NCBI GenBank assembly: GCA_047967505.1
Contig: CM106539.1
Source: Dipteris shenzhenensis
Lineage: Eukaryota > Polypodiophyta > Polypodiopsida > Gleicheniales
Reading direction: 5' to 3' (one strand)
Length of the DNA: 64,000 bases
Shown: positions 24,166 through 35,351 of the stretch, in pieces
How the letters are laid out: every line of letters starts with the position of its first letter
Numbering within the stretch: position 1 is the stretch's first letter
Made by a program: the position numbers and the translations under genes
The notes under the pieces: generated by a model
Seen by the model: the letters and a program-made list of their open reading frames with translations, nothing else
The model's database searches: none
What the model was told of the DNA's origin: nothing

Positions 24166-24770
24166 CTTGCTGAAGAAGATGATAGTCGCATTCTTCCACA
24201 TGTTTTAGGGTGGAAACCCTACTTTGTGAGGCCACCTTAGCTGCTTATTTTTTGTAGTCATAGATTTACTCCTTATCTCTCTCTCTTATATGCCATGAAA
24301 AATCCTTACGCCTTGAAAAAATGGTGCAGCATTGGCTGGTATGGAAAGCTGTGGATATATATTTAATTGTGACCACATGATTTGTCGGTGCCCTGCCCTT
24401 GCATTGACATAAAATGGATGTAATTTTCTCTCACCCATGTTTATGAGGGTCCTCTGCCCGAGCCCACGGGTGCTCAAAAAGATATTTGATTGTGGTGTGC
24501 AGGAGTAGTGTATGTTGATGATGCACTACTTGGGTTGGTTCCTTTTCCCGAACACATGGGATGTGCAAAAAGCACTTGGGTGTCCCGCCCGCACAACATG
24601 GTGTGTAAAGTGGATGTTAGGTGTCTAGATTGGTAGACACATGCACACACATTTGTTGAACACTCCAATTTGTCATTGGGGGGGAGTGTTGAGAGAGTGA
24701 GTTTGGCAATGCCAAAATCATTGGGGGTGAGAGGTGACATGATCACATATGATTGTACATTGAGGAGGGG

Positions 24771-25131
24771 TGTTGAAATGTGCAATGTCCAATTGTTGCG
24801 ATATTGTGTTGGTACCCTAGAGGGGTATGTTTGTGGGAATTATGGTAGCCACACAAGAGGATGTGGACTACATAAATGGATGTGGGACAATGGTCACCAC
24901 AAGTTGGATGTGGATCAGAGGATGCCACACAGTAGGCTTATGCCTTGAGACTCTCTATATAAAAGGTCTATCATTGTATTGTTTATCAAGCATTGGAATA
25001 GATTGGTTGAGTGTTGCCTACGTTGTTGTTTCTCCATTATGGATTTTCTTGTATGGTTCAATCCTCCATGATTGTTACACTAATCTCATGTAGCCCTAGG
25101 CTTAGTGGCGGTCTCATTTAGTTTCTTATCA
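24771..25131 (+). repeat. 3' LTR of N1
   Basis: 361 bp, apparently identical to 22647-23007, preceded by polypurine tract TGAGGAGGGG at 24761-24770. Confidence 0.95.
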
Positions 25132-25895
25132 AAAATACCATTTTTGTGTTAGAAACACACCAATGCAAGTTTTTCAATGCTCATGATGCATGGTGAAAAA
25201 CTAGGAAATATCCATTCCAAGCCATGAAAATGACATGAGATGGTCATGATACTTTTCACAGGCCATGAAATCACATATTTTAAGGCTTTTACAAAAGTTT
25301 CATGTCCATAAAATACCATTTGCATGGCTGCTAGAAGCACATCAATGCATGTTTTTCAACACTCATGCATGATGCATGGCGAAAAACTAGGAAATATCCA
25401 TTCCAAGCCATGCAAATGACATCAGATGGCTATGATATTTTGTGCAGACATTAAAATTACCGAGTTTAAGGCTTGATTAAAGTATTTTATCCATCAAATA
25501 CCATTTTCAAGGCTACAGGCACACCGATACATGTTTTTAATACTGATGCATGATGCATGGTGAAAAACTAGGAAATATCCATTCCATGCCATGAAAATGA
25601 CACCAAATGGCCATGATACTTTGCACAAGCCTTGAACTCACCCATTTTACTGCATGCACAAAGTATGATGCTTATCAAATGTCATTTGCATGGCTAGAAG
25701 TTCACAGATGCATGTTTTTCAATGACCATGAATGATGCATGGTACGAAACTAGGAAATATCCAATCCAATCCATGAAAATGACATCGAATGGCAATGATT
25801 CTTTGCATAAGACTTGAAATCACCTGGTTTGAGGCTTTTGAAAAATATCATGCACATCTAATACCGTATGCATGGCTAGAAGTACAACGATGTAT
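25132..25895. repeat. 182-bp satellite, second block
   Basis: CTAGGAAATATCCA keys at 25200, 25387, 25567 and 25749 give unit lengths of 180-187 bp. Removing N1 makes the spacing from 22531 to 25200 about 184 bp, so the array was continuous before insertion. Confidence 0.9.
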
Positions 25896-25904
25896 GTTTT
25901 AAAG

Positions 25905-26105
25905 GGTGCAAGGTGTGATAAAAAAGGAGATATGATAAAAGAAGTCAACACACACCCTAAAACATGGCCTCCTAGGCTACAAGATTTTGTAATCCAATAC
26001 AAGTCATCATTTATTAAACCTAGTAAGAAACTAGAAGTGAGAGAAGTACTAAAAGTCTTAAGAAATGCAAAAACAAAGGAAAACTTTGTTTTCATCTCGG
26101 TATAG
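25905..26105 (+). pseudogene. Coding-like fragment of unknown origin
   Basis: An open stretch at the end of the satellite reads KEVNTHPKTWPPRLQDFVIQ, then KPSKKLEVREVLKVLRNAKT. It has balanced, non-repetitive amino-acid use unlike the surrounding satellite, ends at a stop at 26105 and has no start of its own outside the repeat. It may be an exon or gene fragment moved by a transposon. I cannot name the family. Confidence 0.35.
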
Positions 26106-26690
26106 GTGCCGATATATACCGATGCCTATACCGACTCAGATAAACTTTCAAAAAGCAAACCCAAATGCCTCTTTTTTTGCCACACCTCTCTTGCTTGAGA
26201 GCTTGCCAAATTTTTGCCTCTTCCTCATGACCTTTCCACCATCTCCCTACCCTTCCCTGCCATCCCTACACCACCCACACCAATGTTGGCCCACACTCCC
26301 CTCCACTCAAAGCTTGAAGAATAAGATTTCTATTTTGGGAACTAAAGAAGTGGATAATATTTTGAGTGGTTTGTCTTCAAATTTCTTCTTCTAGGTAAGC
26401 TTCCCAACCCTTTCATCTGCATTAGAATAATCTTTGGAATTTGCATTGTGTGTTTACATGTTTCTTATGTCTTTGTGGTTGAAGAAAAGGCAAATATGAG
26501 ATTTTTCTATGGCCTAGTAGAGATGCTGCCAAAATTCTCCAATTACTTGCTTGCTTGATATGATTGCATTTTGTTGCTTGACTTCGTTGCTTTTTTGGTA
26601 TCTTGTTGTCTTGTTTGTGTTCTTTTATTTCTCTTGTTTGTTTTGATTACTTTGTTGCTTAACATTGTTGCTTTTTACTCATTGCTTGAT
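26106..26690. other. No gene recognised
   Basis: T-rich sequence with runs of TTGTTGCTTG-like words near 26560-26680; no coding region supported. Confidence 0.4.
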
Positions 26691-26694
26691 TTGT

Positions 26695-26803
26695 AGCATA
26701 ATTTTTAGCACTCATGCACAATGCATGGTAAGAAATTTGAAAATACACATGCCCAACCATGAAATTGATGCCTGATCCCCATAAAACTTTGAAAGCACAA
26801 GGG
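26695..26803. repeat. 182-bp satellite, diverged copy left of N2-1
   Basis: ACTCATGCACAATGCATGG, GAAATTTGAAAATACACATG and CCAACCATG match the more diverged satellite copies that resume at 29379. Confidence 0.7.
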
Positions 26804-27126
26804 TGTTGAGATATGGTGCCATGAGCACTTGTAGAGCAAAGGTATGAGCAAAGGGTAAGCTGCCACATGGCATGGAGGAGATATCCCACATGTGAGCAAG
26901 CAAATGGATGTAAGTACCCTCACCTATAAAAGGGAGGTTCATTTGAAGGAATATCAATCAAGCACTTTGCACTATCTCAAGATTCTCTTTATGAGTCCAA
27001 GCTAATCTATCTTGGAACCTAATTGACTTGAGATACATGTCATGAGCACTCTCTTCATCATGTTTCCACATAGGTTCCATCCACCTTAGAGCACTCCATA
27101 GATCCTGAGGCACGCATGTTTTGTCA
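26804..27126 (+). repeat. 5' LTR of N2-1
   Basis: 323 bp, TG..CA ends; TATA box TATAAAAG at 26925-26932. Confidence 0.95.
26925..26932 (+). promoter_or_regulatory. TATA box in N2-1 5' LTR
   Basis: TATAAAAG in CACCTATAAAAGGGAGG, conserved in all four N2 LTRs of the window. Confidence 0.65.
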
Positions 27127-27138
27127 TGGTATCAGAGC
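27127..27138 (+). other. Primer-binding site of N2-1
   Basis: TGGTATCAGAGC adjoining the 5' LTR, complementary to initiator Met tRNA. Confidence 0.9.
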
Positions 27139-29055
27139 ATAGGTTTAGCTCTCCTAGTTTAGCTCATTAGTAGTTCACTAGGATTGCTCCCATTCCTAGA
27201 TTAGTTTAGATTAGTTTTAGATCTAGAGAGTTCTTTAGAGTGTTTCTTGAGTTGTGAGAGAGATCTAGATTCATTGTTCTTGTGAAAGAATTTGGTCCAT
27301 TGGGTGTTTGAGAGAGAGAGAAAGAGAGGTTTTTCCGTCTATTCTTCTTCTTCTTCAAGAAAAAGTATTCAAAAAGGTTTGAATTGAATTGAGAGACCTA
27401 GTTCTACTCTTGAGTGAAACGGGTGAGACATAGAGTTCCAAAAGATACGTAGAGAGATCTGAGTCCAAGTTCCTTGTTCTATGGAGAACTTTGAGTCTCT
27501 AAATCCTATCAAGTATTCTTCAAAGGCTACCTCGACGGCAAGGCGGCAGCAGCACAACAGCATTCGACCTCCAATATAGTTTCAACGCCCTTCATCCCCG
27601 GACTGCAGACAGCCTCGCCTCCTATAATGACACCTCCAAGCCTCAAGAAACAACAGCCCAAAGCTTTGACTTCCCATTGATGCAATCTCCTAGCTTTTGC
27701 AACCTGATCGAGCACCGCCAACTACAACTATGAAGCAGCAAGAGCGGCTCTTGACAGCCAGCAACCTCCAATGAGCCCTTGTCTCCTCAGCAGTCCTCAG
27801 AAGCTGTGAGGACTTAGCACAAGCCCATCGAAGGAGCACACGGAGCCCCGGGCTTGACATCCACACAGTAGGCGACTCCTCCATTCCAACAAACACAGAG
27901 AAATGACCGGCTTTGGCATCGCTCCACGGTACTTCAATGACTACTGATAGCTCCATTGATGACCACAAGCCACGCCAGCTCCACAGCTCCTACAAAGCGC
28001 AAGACTCTCCAACGCAGCAGCGTCTACCAAAAGCACGACACCCATGAGCTGCAACTTCTGCTTTTCCGCAATCAGCTCTAGACGACGAGCAATGACCTGC
28101 AATGAAATCTCCACAGAGCTCCAATATCTACAGCAGAATGAACTTCTTGCAAATGCCTCTCCAACGAGCTATCTTCATCGTCGCCACCGCATCGCCGTCA
28201 TCGCTGCAAATTCTCTGCAGCCTCAAAGTTTTTCTAAGGTGTAACCTTAAGCCACGTGGCAGATAAGGTGTCAAAGCTAACTGTGGTTAGGTTCAGCTAC
28301 TTGGGTTAGCTGAACCATGGTAAGATTTGTGTAAACCTTGGGTTAACCAAGTGGGTCTAAAGGTTGCCACATGGCATAGTGCCACCTAAGCACAGAGCCC
28401 CTGCTAAGCACAGTATGGAATTCAACATGTGAATCCCTGTGCCACATCATCAAAGGCCCTCTTCTTCACAGAATCTTTGACAAGCCATAACTTGCAATCC
28501 AAGAAGAATTTGGACACGCTCCAAAAGGGAAAAGTGATCGCCTTTTCGAGCTCTACGCGCTTGTTAAGTCAGAATCATTGTATGCAATTAGACACTGCCA
28601 ATATTGAAAGAAATCAATTGGTAAGACCTTTACAACAAATGGAAAAGCAAAGCATGAATGCACACAACAAGCCGCAAGCACAAGTGCATGAGATGACCAT
28701 AGCCTGAAACATGGCATCCACACACAAAGCATCAAGGCATATGGTAGAACAAAGCATCATGCAGGTAGCTACACCAAGCAAAGAAGCAAACGAGTCGTCA
28801 TCAAGCCATGAGCCAAAAGATGACATAAATGGAATGTATTGAAAAGCAAAAACCTTGCCAACCTTGCCTATATGTTTGTAAATCAAGCCTAACCACCTGA
28901 GAGTAGCTATGAAAGCACCCAGGGGAGGTATTGACATGTAAAAGCCACACTTGACCACCTTAAGTAGCAATGCATGCACTAAGGGGAGGTGATGGATTTG
29001 TAACTCACATCTGACCACCTTGCAGTAGCCAAAGGGTTATGGCACCAAGGGGAGG
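27139..29055 (+). other. N2-1 interior, no retroviral genes
   Basis: The first 350 bp are G/A/T-rich leader (GAGAGAGATCTAG-like). Segment 27530-28230 is unusually GC-rich for the region and may be captured exon-like DNA, but its frames are closed and I recognise nothing. From 28410 the sequence matches the 3' part of N2-2. The 3' end has two related blocks (..AAGGGGAGGT.. near 28920, 28980 and 29050) that repeat a GACCACCTT..GTAGC..AGGGGAGGT motif three times before the LTR, a tandem of purine tracts. Confidence 0.6.
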
Positions 29056-29378
29056 TGTTGAGATATGGTGCCATGAGCACTTGTAGAGCAAAGGTATGAG
29101 CAAAGGGTAAGCTGCCACATGGCATGGAGGAGATATCCCACATGTGAGCAAGCAAATGGATGTAAGTACCCTCACCTATAAAAGGGAGGTTCATTTGAAG
29201 GAATATCAATCAAGCACTTTGCACTATCTCAAGATTCTCTTTATGAGTCCAAGCTAATCTATCTTGGAACCTAATTGACTTGAGATACATGTCATGAGCA
29301 CTCTCTTCATCATGTTTCCACATAGGTTCCATCGACCTTAGAGCACTCCATAGATCCTGAGGCATGCATGTTTTGTCA
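29056..29378 (+). repeat. 3' LTR of N2-1
   Basis: Matches 26804-27126 apart from two substitutions (near 29333 and 29366). Confidence 0.95.
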
Positions 29379-29790
29379 AAGGGTTTTTATCTTGTTGAAG
29401 CTATGTAAAGTATCATGCGTATTAGACACACATAGATATGCTAGAAGCACTCATGCATGATGCATATTTAAGAATTGTGAAAATACGCCTACCCAACCAT
29501 GCAAATGATATCCTATCAACTCAAACATTTGCAAGGATAAGGCTATTATTGGTATTAAGACTTGTATAAAGTATCATATCCATCAAACCCACACACATAT
29601 GCTAGAAGTACACCAATGCATATTTTTAACACTCATCCACGTTGCATGGTAAGTATTGTGGAAATAAACATTCCCGACCATGAAAAAGATACCTGATCCA
29701 CATAAAACTTTTGCAAGAACAATTCTATTACTTTTATTAAGGCCTATATGAAGTATCATACCCATCGGGTGTGTTGATGATGCAATCATT
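29379..29790. repeat. 182-bp satellite, third block (diverged)
   Basis: Two further units of about 186 bp with GCTAGAAG.AC, ATGCAT..TTAA, GTGAAAATA, CCAACCATG and AAAGTATCAT segments. Confidence 0.75.
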
Positions 29791-30226
29791 AAGGATCCTT
29801 GTATATTTAAAGAAAATTATGAGATTCAAGCATTGCGTCAAACCATAGGCTTGAATGTTGCTTGGAAAATGCTTCATGTAATGTCTTTATAATTTTTTAT
29901 TTTATTTGCTATGTACAAATTGTATTATTTATTTCTCAATCAACTATTGAATAATATTTGTTATCAAGTAAAATGCATGTGTTATAAAAGGTAAAAGTTA
30001 TTCCTTAGAATTTTAGATGACTTCTTCAGACTGTGTACTATGAGTACTAATGCACTTAAGACTTTTGATTAATCTTTCACATTTAGAGAATATAGAAATA
30101 GTGATAGTAATATCAATGTTGTGAATGGTAGTACTGAATCTTTGGCAACAATAAGATACTTTGCAGGCAACTGAATGGTCAAGCATTGTGTAATTTTACT
30201 CCACAAATGCATTTTGTGCTACCATT
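29791..30226. other. No gene recognised
   Basis: AT-rich sequence. A short stretch near 29775-29890 reads VDDAIIKDPCIFKENYEIQA then LNVAWKMLHVMSL in one plus-strand frame, which may be a coding relic of unknown origin. Confidence 0.3.
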
Positions 30227-32935
30227 CCTTGGTAGGAATGGCAATTAAAAAATGGTTGCCATTTTTTCGTAAGAAATGGCAGTCAAGAGATAGTTGCCGT
30301 TTTGTGCTGCCATTTCTTCTTAGAAAATGGCAGTCAAGAAGTGCTTGCTATTTCTTTGAACAAAGTGGCAGTCAAGAAATGGCTTCCATTTCTTACCAAG
30401 AAGTGGCAATCAAGAATTTGCTACCATTTCTTCATAAGAATGGCAGTCAAGAATTTGTTGCCATTTCCTCATAAGAAATGGCAATCAAGAATTTGCTACC
30501 ATTTCTTCCTAAGAAAGGGAAGTCAAGAATTAGCTAGCATTTGGTGCTACCAATTATTACTAAGAAATGGTAAACAATAAAAGGTTGCCATTTTTTGTTG
30601 CCATTTCTTCCAGAGAAATGGCAGTTCTAGAACTAGTTGCCATTTCTAACTGTCATTTTTGCAAAAAATATGGCAATTTGAGAAGAAGTTGCCATTTCAT
30701 ACATAAGAAATGGCAAAATTGGAAATTGTGTGCCATTTCCTATTGCCATTTCTACCTAGTTTTGTAGAAGTGAAACAAACAAATTTTCGATTTGGATTTT
30801 TTTTTTCAAGATGATGACTATGTGCTTTTTTGGATTAAATCAAGCACAGAGAGGCTATGTAAAAGACATCCCTTTTTTTGAAGGACAAAATCGATATGTT
30901 TGGCTCCTTATGCTTTAATGAAACATATCAAATACTCTTGATAGGAAAGTGTCAACTACTCAGCTAGCGGAAGGGATGGTTGTGCCCACTTGGTCATTAT
31001 TGCCTCCTTATGCTTTGGTTTCTTTCTTCAATTTATCAATTGGTGCTTTTCTTATGTAAGAATTCCTGATTTGGTCAGATGGTATCAAAGGCAAGGCTAC
31101 ACTCTAGGCCTCTAGCCCCTTGATGGGGCTACCTTGATTCCACCCTTCCTTGGTAGGAATGGTAGTTAAAAAATGGTTGCCATTTTTTCGTAAGAAATGG
31201 CAGTCAAGAGATAGTTGCCATTTTGTGCTGCCATTTCTTCTTAGAAAATGGCAGTTAAGAAGTGCTTGCTATTTCTTTGAACAAAGTGGCAGTCAAGAAA
31301 TGGCTTCCATTTCTTACCAAGAAGTGGCAATCAAGAATTTGCTACCATTTCTTCATAAGAATGGCAGTCAAGAATTTGTTGCCATTTCCTCATAAGAAAT
31401 GGCAATCAAGAATTTGTTACCATTTCTTCCTAAGAAAGGGAAGTCAAGAATTAGCTAGCATTTGGTGCTACCAATTATTACTAAGAAATGGCAAACAATA
31501 AAAGGTTGCCATTTTTTGTTGCCATTTCTTCCAGAGAAATGGCAGTTCAAGAACTAGTTGCCATTTCTAACTGTCATTTTTGCAAAAAATATGGCAATTT
31601 GAGAAGAAGTTGCCATTTCATACATAAGAAATGGCAAAATTAGAAATTGTGTGCCATTTCCTATTGCCATTTCTACCTAGTTTTGTAGAAGTGAAACAAA
31701 CAAATTTTCGATTTGGATTTTTTTTTTTAAAGACGATGACTATGTGCTTTTTTCGATTAAATCAAGCACAGAGAGGCTATGTAAAAGACATCCCTTTTTT
31801 TGAAGGACAAAATCGATATGTTTGGCTCCTTATGCTTTAATGAAACATATCAAATACTCTTGATAGGAAAGTGTCAACTACTCAGCTAGTGGAAGGGGTG
31901 GTTGTGCCCACTTGGTCATTATTGCCTCCTTATGCTTTGGTTTCTTTCTTCAATTTATCAATTGGTGCTTTTCTTATGTAAGAATTCCTGATTTGGTCAG
32001 ATGGTATCAGAGGCAAGGCTACACTCTACGCCTCTAGCCCCTTGATGGGGCTACCTTGATTCCACCCTTCCTTGGTAGGAATGGCAGTTAAAAAATGGTT
32101 GCCATTTTTTCGTAAGAAATGGCAGTCAAGAGATAGTTGCCATTTTGTGCTGCCATTTCTTCTTAGAAAATGGCAGTCAAGAAGTGCTTGCTATTTCTTT
32201 GAACAAAGTGGCAGTCAAGAAATGGCTTCCATTTCTTACCAAGAAGTGGCAATCAAGAATTTTCTACCATTTCTTCATAAGAATGGCAGTCAAGAATTTG
32301 TTGCCATTTCCTCATAAGAAATGGCAATCAAGAATTTGCTACCATTTCTTCCTAAGAAAGGGAAGTCAAGAATTAGCTAGCATTTGGTGCTACCAATTAT
32401 TACTAAGAAATGGCAAACAATAAAAGGTTGCCATTTTTTGTTGCCATTTCTTCCAGAGAAATGGCAGTTCAAGAACTAGTTGCCATTTTTAACTGTCATT
32501 TTTGCAAAAAATATGGCAATTTGAGAAGAAGTTGCCATTTCATACATAAGAAATGGCAAAATTGGAAATTGTGTGCCATTTCCCATTGCCATTTCTACTT
32601 AGTTTTGTAGAAGTGAAACAAACAAATTTTCGATTTGGATTTTTTTTTTCCAAGATGATGACTATGTGCTTTTTTGGATTAAATCAAGCATAGAGAGGCT
32701 ATGTAAAAGACATCCCTTTTTTTGAAGGACAAAATCGATATGTTTGGCTCCTTATGCTTTAATGAAACATATCAAATACTCTTGATAGGAAAGTGTCAAC
32801 TACTCAGCTAGCGGAAGGGGTGGTTGTACCCACTTGGTCATTATTGCCTCCTTATGCTTTGGTTTCTTTCTTCAATTTATCAATTGGTGCTTTTCTTATG
32901 TAAGAACTCCTGATTTGGTCAGATGGTATCAGAGG
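30227..32935 (+). repeat. Three tandem copies of a 922-bp hairpin-rich LTR unit
   Basis: Units start at 30227, 31148 and 32070 (CCTTGGTAGGAATGG). In each, the first 550 bp hold about a dozen alternating AAGAAATGGCA and TGCCATTTCTT words separated by 15-25 bp, so neighbouring words can pair as hairpins. The next 330 bp match 8768-9080 and end TTTGGTCA-GA-TGGTATCAGAGG, a copia-type LTR end with primer-binding site (31080, 32002 and 32924). About 55 bp of leader (..CTCTAGCCCCTTGATGGGG) then leads into the next unit. The copies differ by only a few percent. This looks like repeated LTR plus leader produced by unequal exchange or reverse-transcription slippage. Confidence 0.85.
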
Positions 32936-34475
32936 CAAGGCTACACTCTAGGCCTCTAGCCCCTTGATGGGCTTCATCCATGACAATCTACCTTTCGTGT
33001 AGGAACACATATCTTGAGAGGATCAAGTCCAGCCCTTTCATCAAGGACAAAAATAGCTATGCCCCGTTGATCAAGGTGTGCCAAAAACTCTCTAAGTGTG
33101 CCAAAACTACTAGGTGGCAGTAAAGCTTTGCAAGCTATAGAATTCCAAGAGCCATTCATAGCTTGGAAGTAAAGCGTGCCCCTGAGTTGTTGTAATTTTT
33201 TTGGAGCCCCAAACAAGGTGTCAAAACTACTGGCTCGCCACTGAGTTTTGAATTACACAACATGACTTTCTGGATCTTCTTTATCTTTACCATGAAACAC
33301 CAAAAAATTGCATTTCAAACTTGCTACCTATGGGTGTATTTGTCCTATGTACTGGTGGACTTACAAGTGATGGCATTGGTGAGTTTGTACTTGGACTCCT
33401 TAGACTTGGTAAGATTATGCGTCTGAATTTAATTTTCTTCATCTTGGTAAGATTATGCGTCTGAATTTAACTTTCTTTCTTCCTCGGATCTTTTGTCTGA
33501 ATCTGTTTCTTCATATTTAGATTGTTTGTCCAAAACTGCTTCTTTTTCTTCAAATATTTTGTTTAAATTTTGTTCGGATTCTTAGCCCAAGTGTTCTTCT
33601 TTCTCTTTGGATCTTTTGTCCGAATTTTTTTGTCTTGCTTCAAAGTCTTCGTCCGAGTGTTCTTCTTTATCTTCGAAATCTTCGTGCTCTGCAATTCTTC
33701 ATCTCTATTGTTGCCAGTTGCAACTATGTCTTCTAATTCTTGTTCAAAATCTGATGCTGCTTCATTCCCAAGGTCTTCAAGCTTTGAAAGATCTGGTGGC
33801 AATTCATCTACATCCCCTTTATTTGTTTGAAGGAGATCAAATGGTAGTCGATGATTGATTCTGGTTGGGTTAGCTTGGTTTTCTCCAAGAATGCTGGAAA
33901 TTGTGAGATCTCCCCTTGATTAATCCTTTAGTCTTTCAGCCTCAGTGTCTTCCTGTGTCGCAATTTGGATCACACCTTGACTTGTTAAATGTGTTAGTGC
34001 CATTTTAGCACTAGCTTTTACTTCTTCATCTTGCTATTGTTGCTCTTGCCATCTCCGAAGTCGGAATTGCAAATGTGTATGTTGAGATATGGGGTTGTTG
34101 TCTTGGCTATTTGTTGTAGACTTTCATTCTTTTGTATACGCATTGCCATGCCAAGAACATTAGTGTACTTAATTCAAATGAATATGCATTATACCTCAGT
34201 CGAAACTCGTTCTAGATTGTCGAAGCATGCTCCCTTCTTCCAAAGGCATTGGACTGAGGCAATATCATCTCTTGAACTAAGTTTTCTATGCTGCAATCCC
34301 GGATGTGGTATGTGGACGACCACATTGTCACCTTGATGTGTCAAAAATCTTCATGGCTCACGGGCCGTTAGTCTTGATCTTTGATTATCAGATAGGTTAA
34401 TGGGTATTCAACCCATAGGATCACTAGTATTAATGTAATACAGAACTCCATTCTTGGGGGGTTTGAAAACAGAGA
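32936..34475 (+). mobile_element. Family C element body, copy 2
   Basis: Matches 9093-10450 over its length, with some indels (for example an additional 100 bp near 33290-33400). It follows the third LTR-like unit directly. As in copy 1, no gag, RT or integrase is visible; 33430-33720 has TCTTTTGTCTGAAT-like repeats whose minus strand is Lys/Glu-rich. It ends at the GGGGGGTTTGAAAAC block at about 34456, possibly a polypurine tract, but no 3' LTR follows; the CCACTTAAA array begins instead. Confidence 0.65.
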
Positions 34476-34479
34476 GCTA

Positions 34480-34610
34480 TACTAACTGTCCATTAATCCA
34501 CTTAATTCACTTAAACCACTTAACCCACTTAGTCAACTTAAATCATTTAATCAATTCTACCCACTTAAACTACATTAATCTACATTATGCACTTAATCTG
34601 GATCATTATA
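34480..34610. repeat. CCACTTAAA satellite, small array
   Basis: Same unit and same longer segments (ATCAATTCTA.CCACTTAAAC, CATTATGCACTTAAT) as the array at 21960-22325. Confidence 0.8.
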
Positions 34611-34835
34611 TTCAAAGAAGAATATTACAAAGTTATGTATGAAGTTTACATAGTTATGTACTAGGTCCCACGTCTACCTGAGTGCTTGGTCCTGCAACCT
34701 GTGAATCTATATTGGTGAGGTCCTCAAATCAAATGTGTCAATATCCGCAACAACCTCCAAGTCTCCAAAAATATCTCTATAGCGTGCAAGATCAACCTCC
34801 AGTGTGTGTATGCATGGGGGTTAAGGCCACTGTAC
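34611..34835. other. No feature recognised
   Basis: Short spacer without coding signal. Confidence 0.4.
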
Positions 34836-35082
34836 CTTAACCCCTGTTATCTACAATATTGAAACACACATATATATAAATGACATAGAAGATTAGGGTG
34901 TTATCAACCCACCAAAAACTTGTGTGACTCTCTCTTCCGGCTCACCCTCTATGTACAATACTCAAACACATATATATATGGATGACATAGAAGATTAGGG
35001 TGTTCTGCACCCACCAAAAACTTGTGTGAGTCTCTCTTCTGGCTCACCCTCTCCACTGTACCTTAACCCTGGTTATGTACAA
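34836..35082. repeat. Tandem repeat, about 115 bp unit, host of copia insertion
   Basis: Two full units beginning near 34840 and 34951 (TGTACAATACTCAAACACA, then GATGACATAGAAGATTAGG and CACCCACCAAAAACTTGTG). A third begins at 35073, is interrupted at TACAA by the copia element and continues at 42495-42600. Confidence 0.85.
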
Positions 35083-35339
35083 TGTTGAGAGTTCACGCTC
35101 AACATCATGTGATCATGTGTGCATAGCACCATCACGTGATCATATGTGCATAGCACTAACCTTATAGAGTGCTATAAAGGAAAGGGTTAGATCCCCTAAC
35201 CCTAACCCTAAAAGGGTTTGTATATATTCTATTTTTTCAACTAATTCTAGTGTACAGTTAGTCATTTGTGGTGTGCTCTCTAGCTGTGCCCTCTCTCCTC
35301 ATCTCCACTCTTCTCCTCTCCCCTCTTCATATTTTGTCA
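35083..35339 (+). repeat. 5' LTR of copia element
   Basis: TGTTGAGAG..TTTTGTCA, 257 bp. It holds a TATA box (TATAAAGG, 35173-35180), and just downstream AGGGTTAG (35183-35190) faces CCCTAACCCTAACCCTA (35194-35210), which can fold as a hairpin and resembles telomere repeats by chance or origin. Confidence 0.95.
35173..35180 (+). promoter_or_regulatory. TATA box in copia 5' LTR
   Basis: TATAAAGG, 90 bp into the LTR, repeated in the 3' LTR. Confidence 0.55.
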
Positions 35340-35351
35340 TGGTATCAGAGC
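35340..35351 (+). other. Primer-binding site of copia element
   Basis: TGGTATCAGAGC immediately after the 5' LTR, complementary to initiator Met tRNA. Confidence 0.92.

Larger units (their letters stand above)
22647..25131 (+). mobile_element. Non-autonomous LTR retrotransposon N1, complete
   Basis: Two 361-bp LTRs (22647-23007 and 24771-25131), each starting TGTTGAAATG and ending TTCTTATCA, enclose 1763 bp. The 5-bp target duplication is perfect: AAAAT at 22642-22646 and 25132-25136. A primer-binding site (TGGTATCAGAGC) and a polypurine tract (TGAGGAGGGG) sit at the expected places. I saw no difference between the two LTRs on direct reading, so insertion is very recent. The interior has no gag, protease, integrase or RT, so it depends on enzymes supplied by another element. 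Confidence 0.95.
26804..29378 (+). mobile_element. Non-autonomous LTR retrotransposon N2, copy 1, complete
   Basis: Two 323-bp LTRs (26804-27126 and 29056-29378; TGTTGAGATA..TTTTGTCA) enclose 1929 bp. The target duplication AAGGG is perfect (26799-26803 and 29379-29383). Primer-binding site TGGTATCAGAGC is at 27127-27138, and a purine tract (CAAGGGGAGG) precedes the 3' LTR. The LTRs differ at only two sites that I can see, so insertion is young. No gag or pol is encoded. The block 28410-28600 is shared with N2-2 and resembles the leader of the complete copia element at 37205-37290. It interrupts the satellite array. Confidence 0.95.

Noticed and set aside
22573-25093. Paired identical open frames (22573-22969 and 24670-25093)
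   Set aside because: They are the two LTRs of N1 read as protein; no real coding function.
30227-32600. CRISPR-like spaced palindromic repeats
   Set aside because: The words alternate in orientation with short, repeated (not unique) spacers, recur in 922-bp units and lie in a plant retroelement; no cas genes.
35183-35215. Telomere-like CCCTAACCCTAACCCTA in the copia LTR
   Set aside because: Only two or three units, found in both LTRs as part of the element, so not an interstitial telomere.
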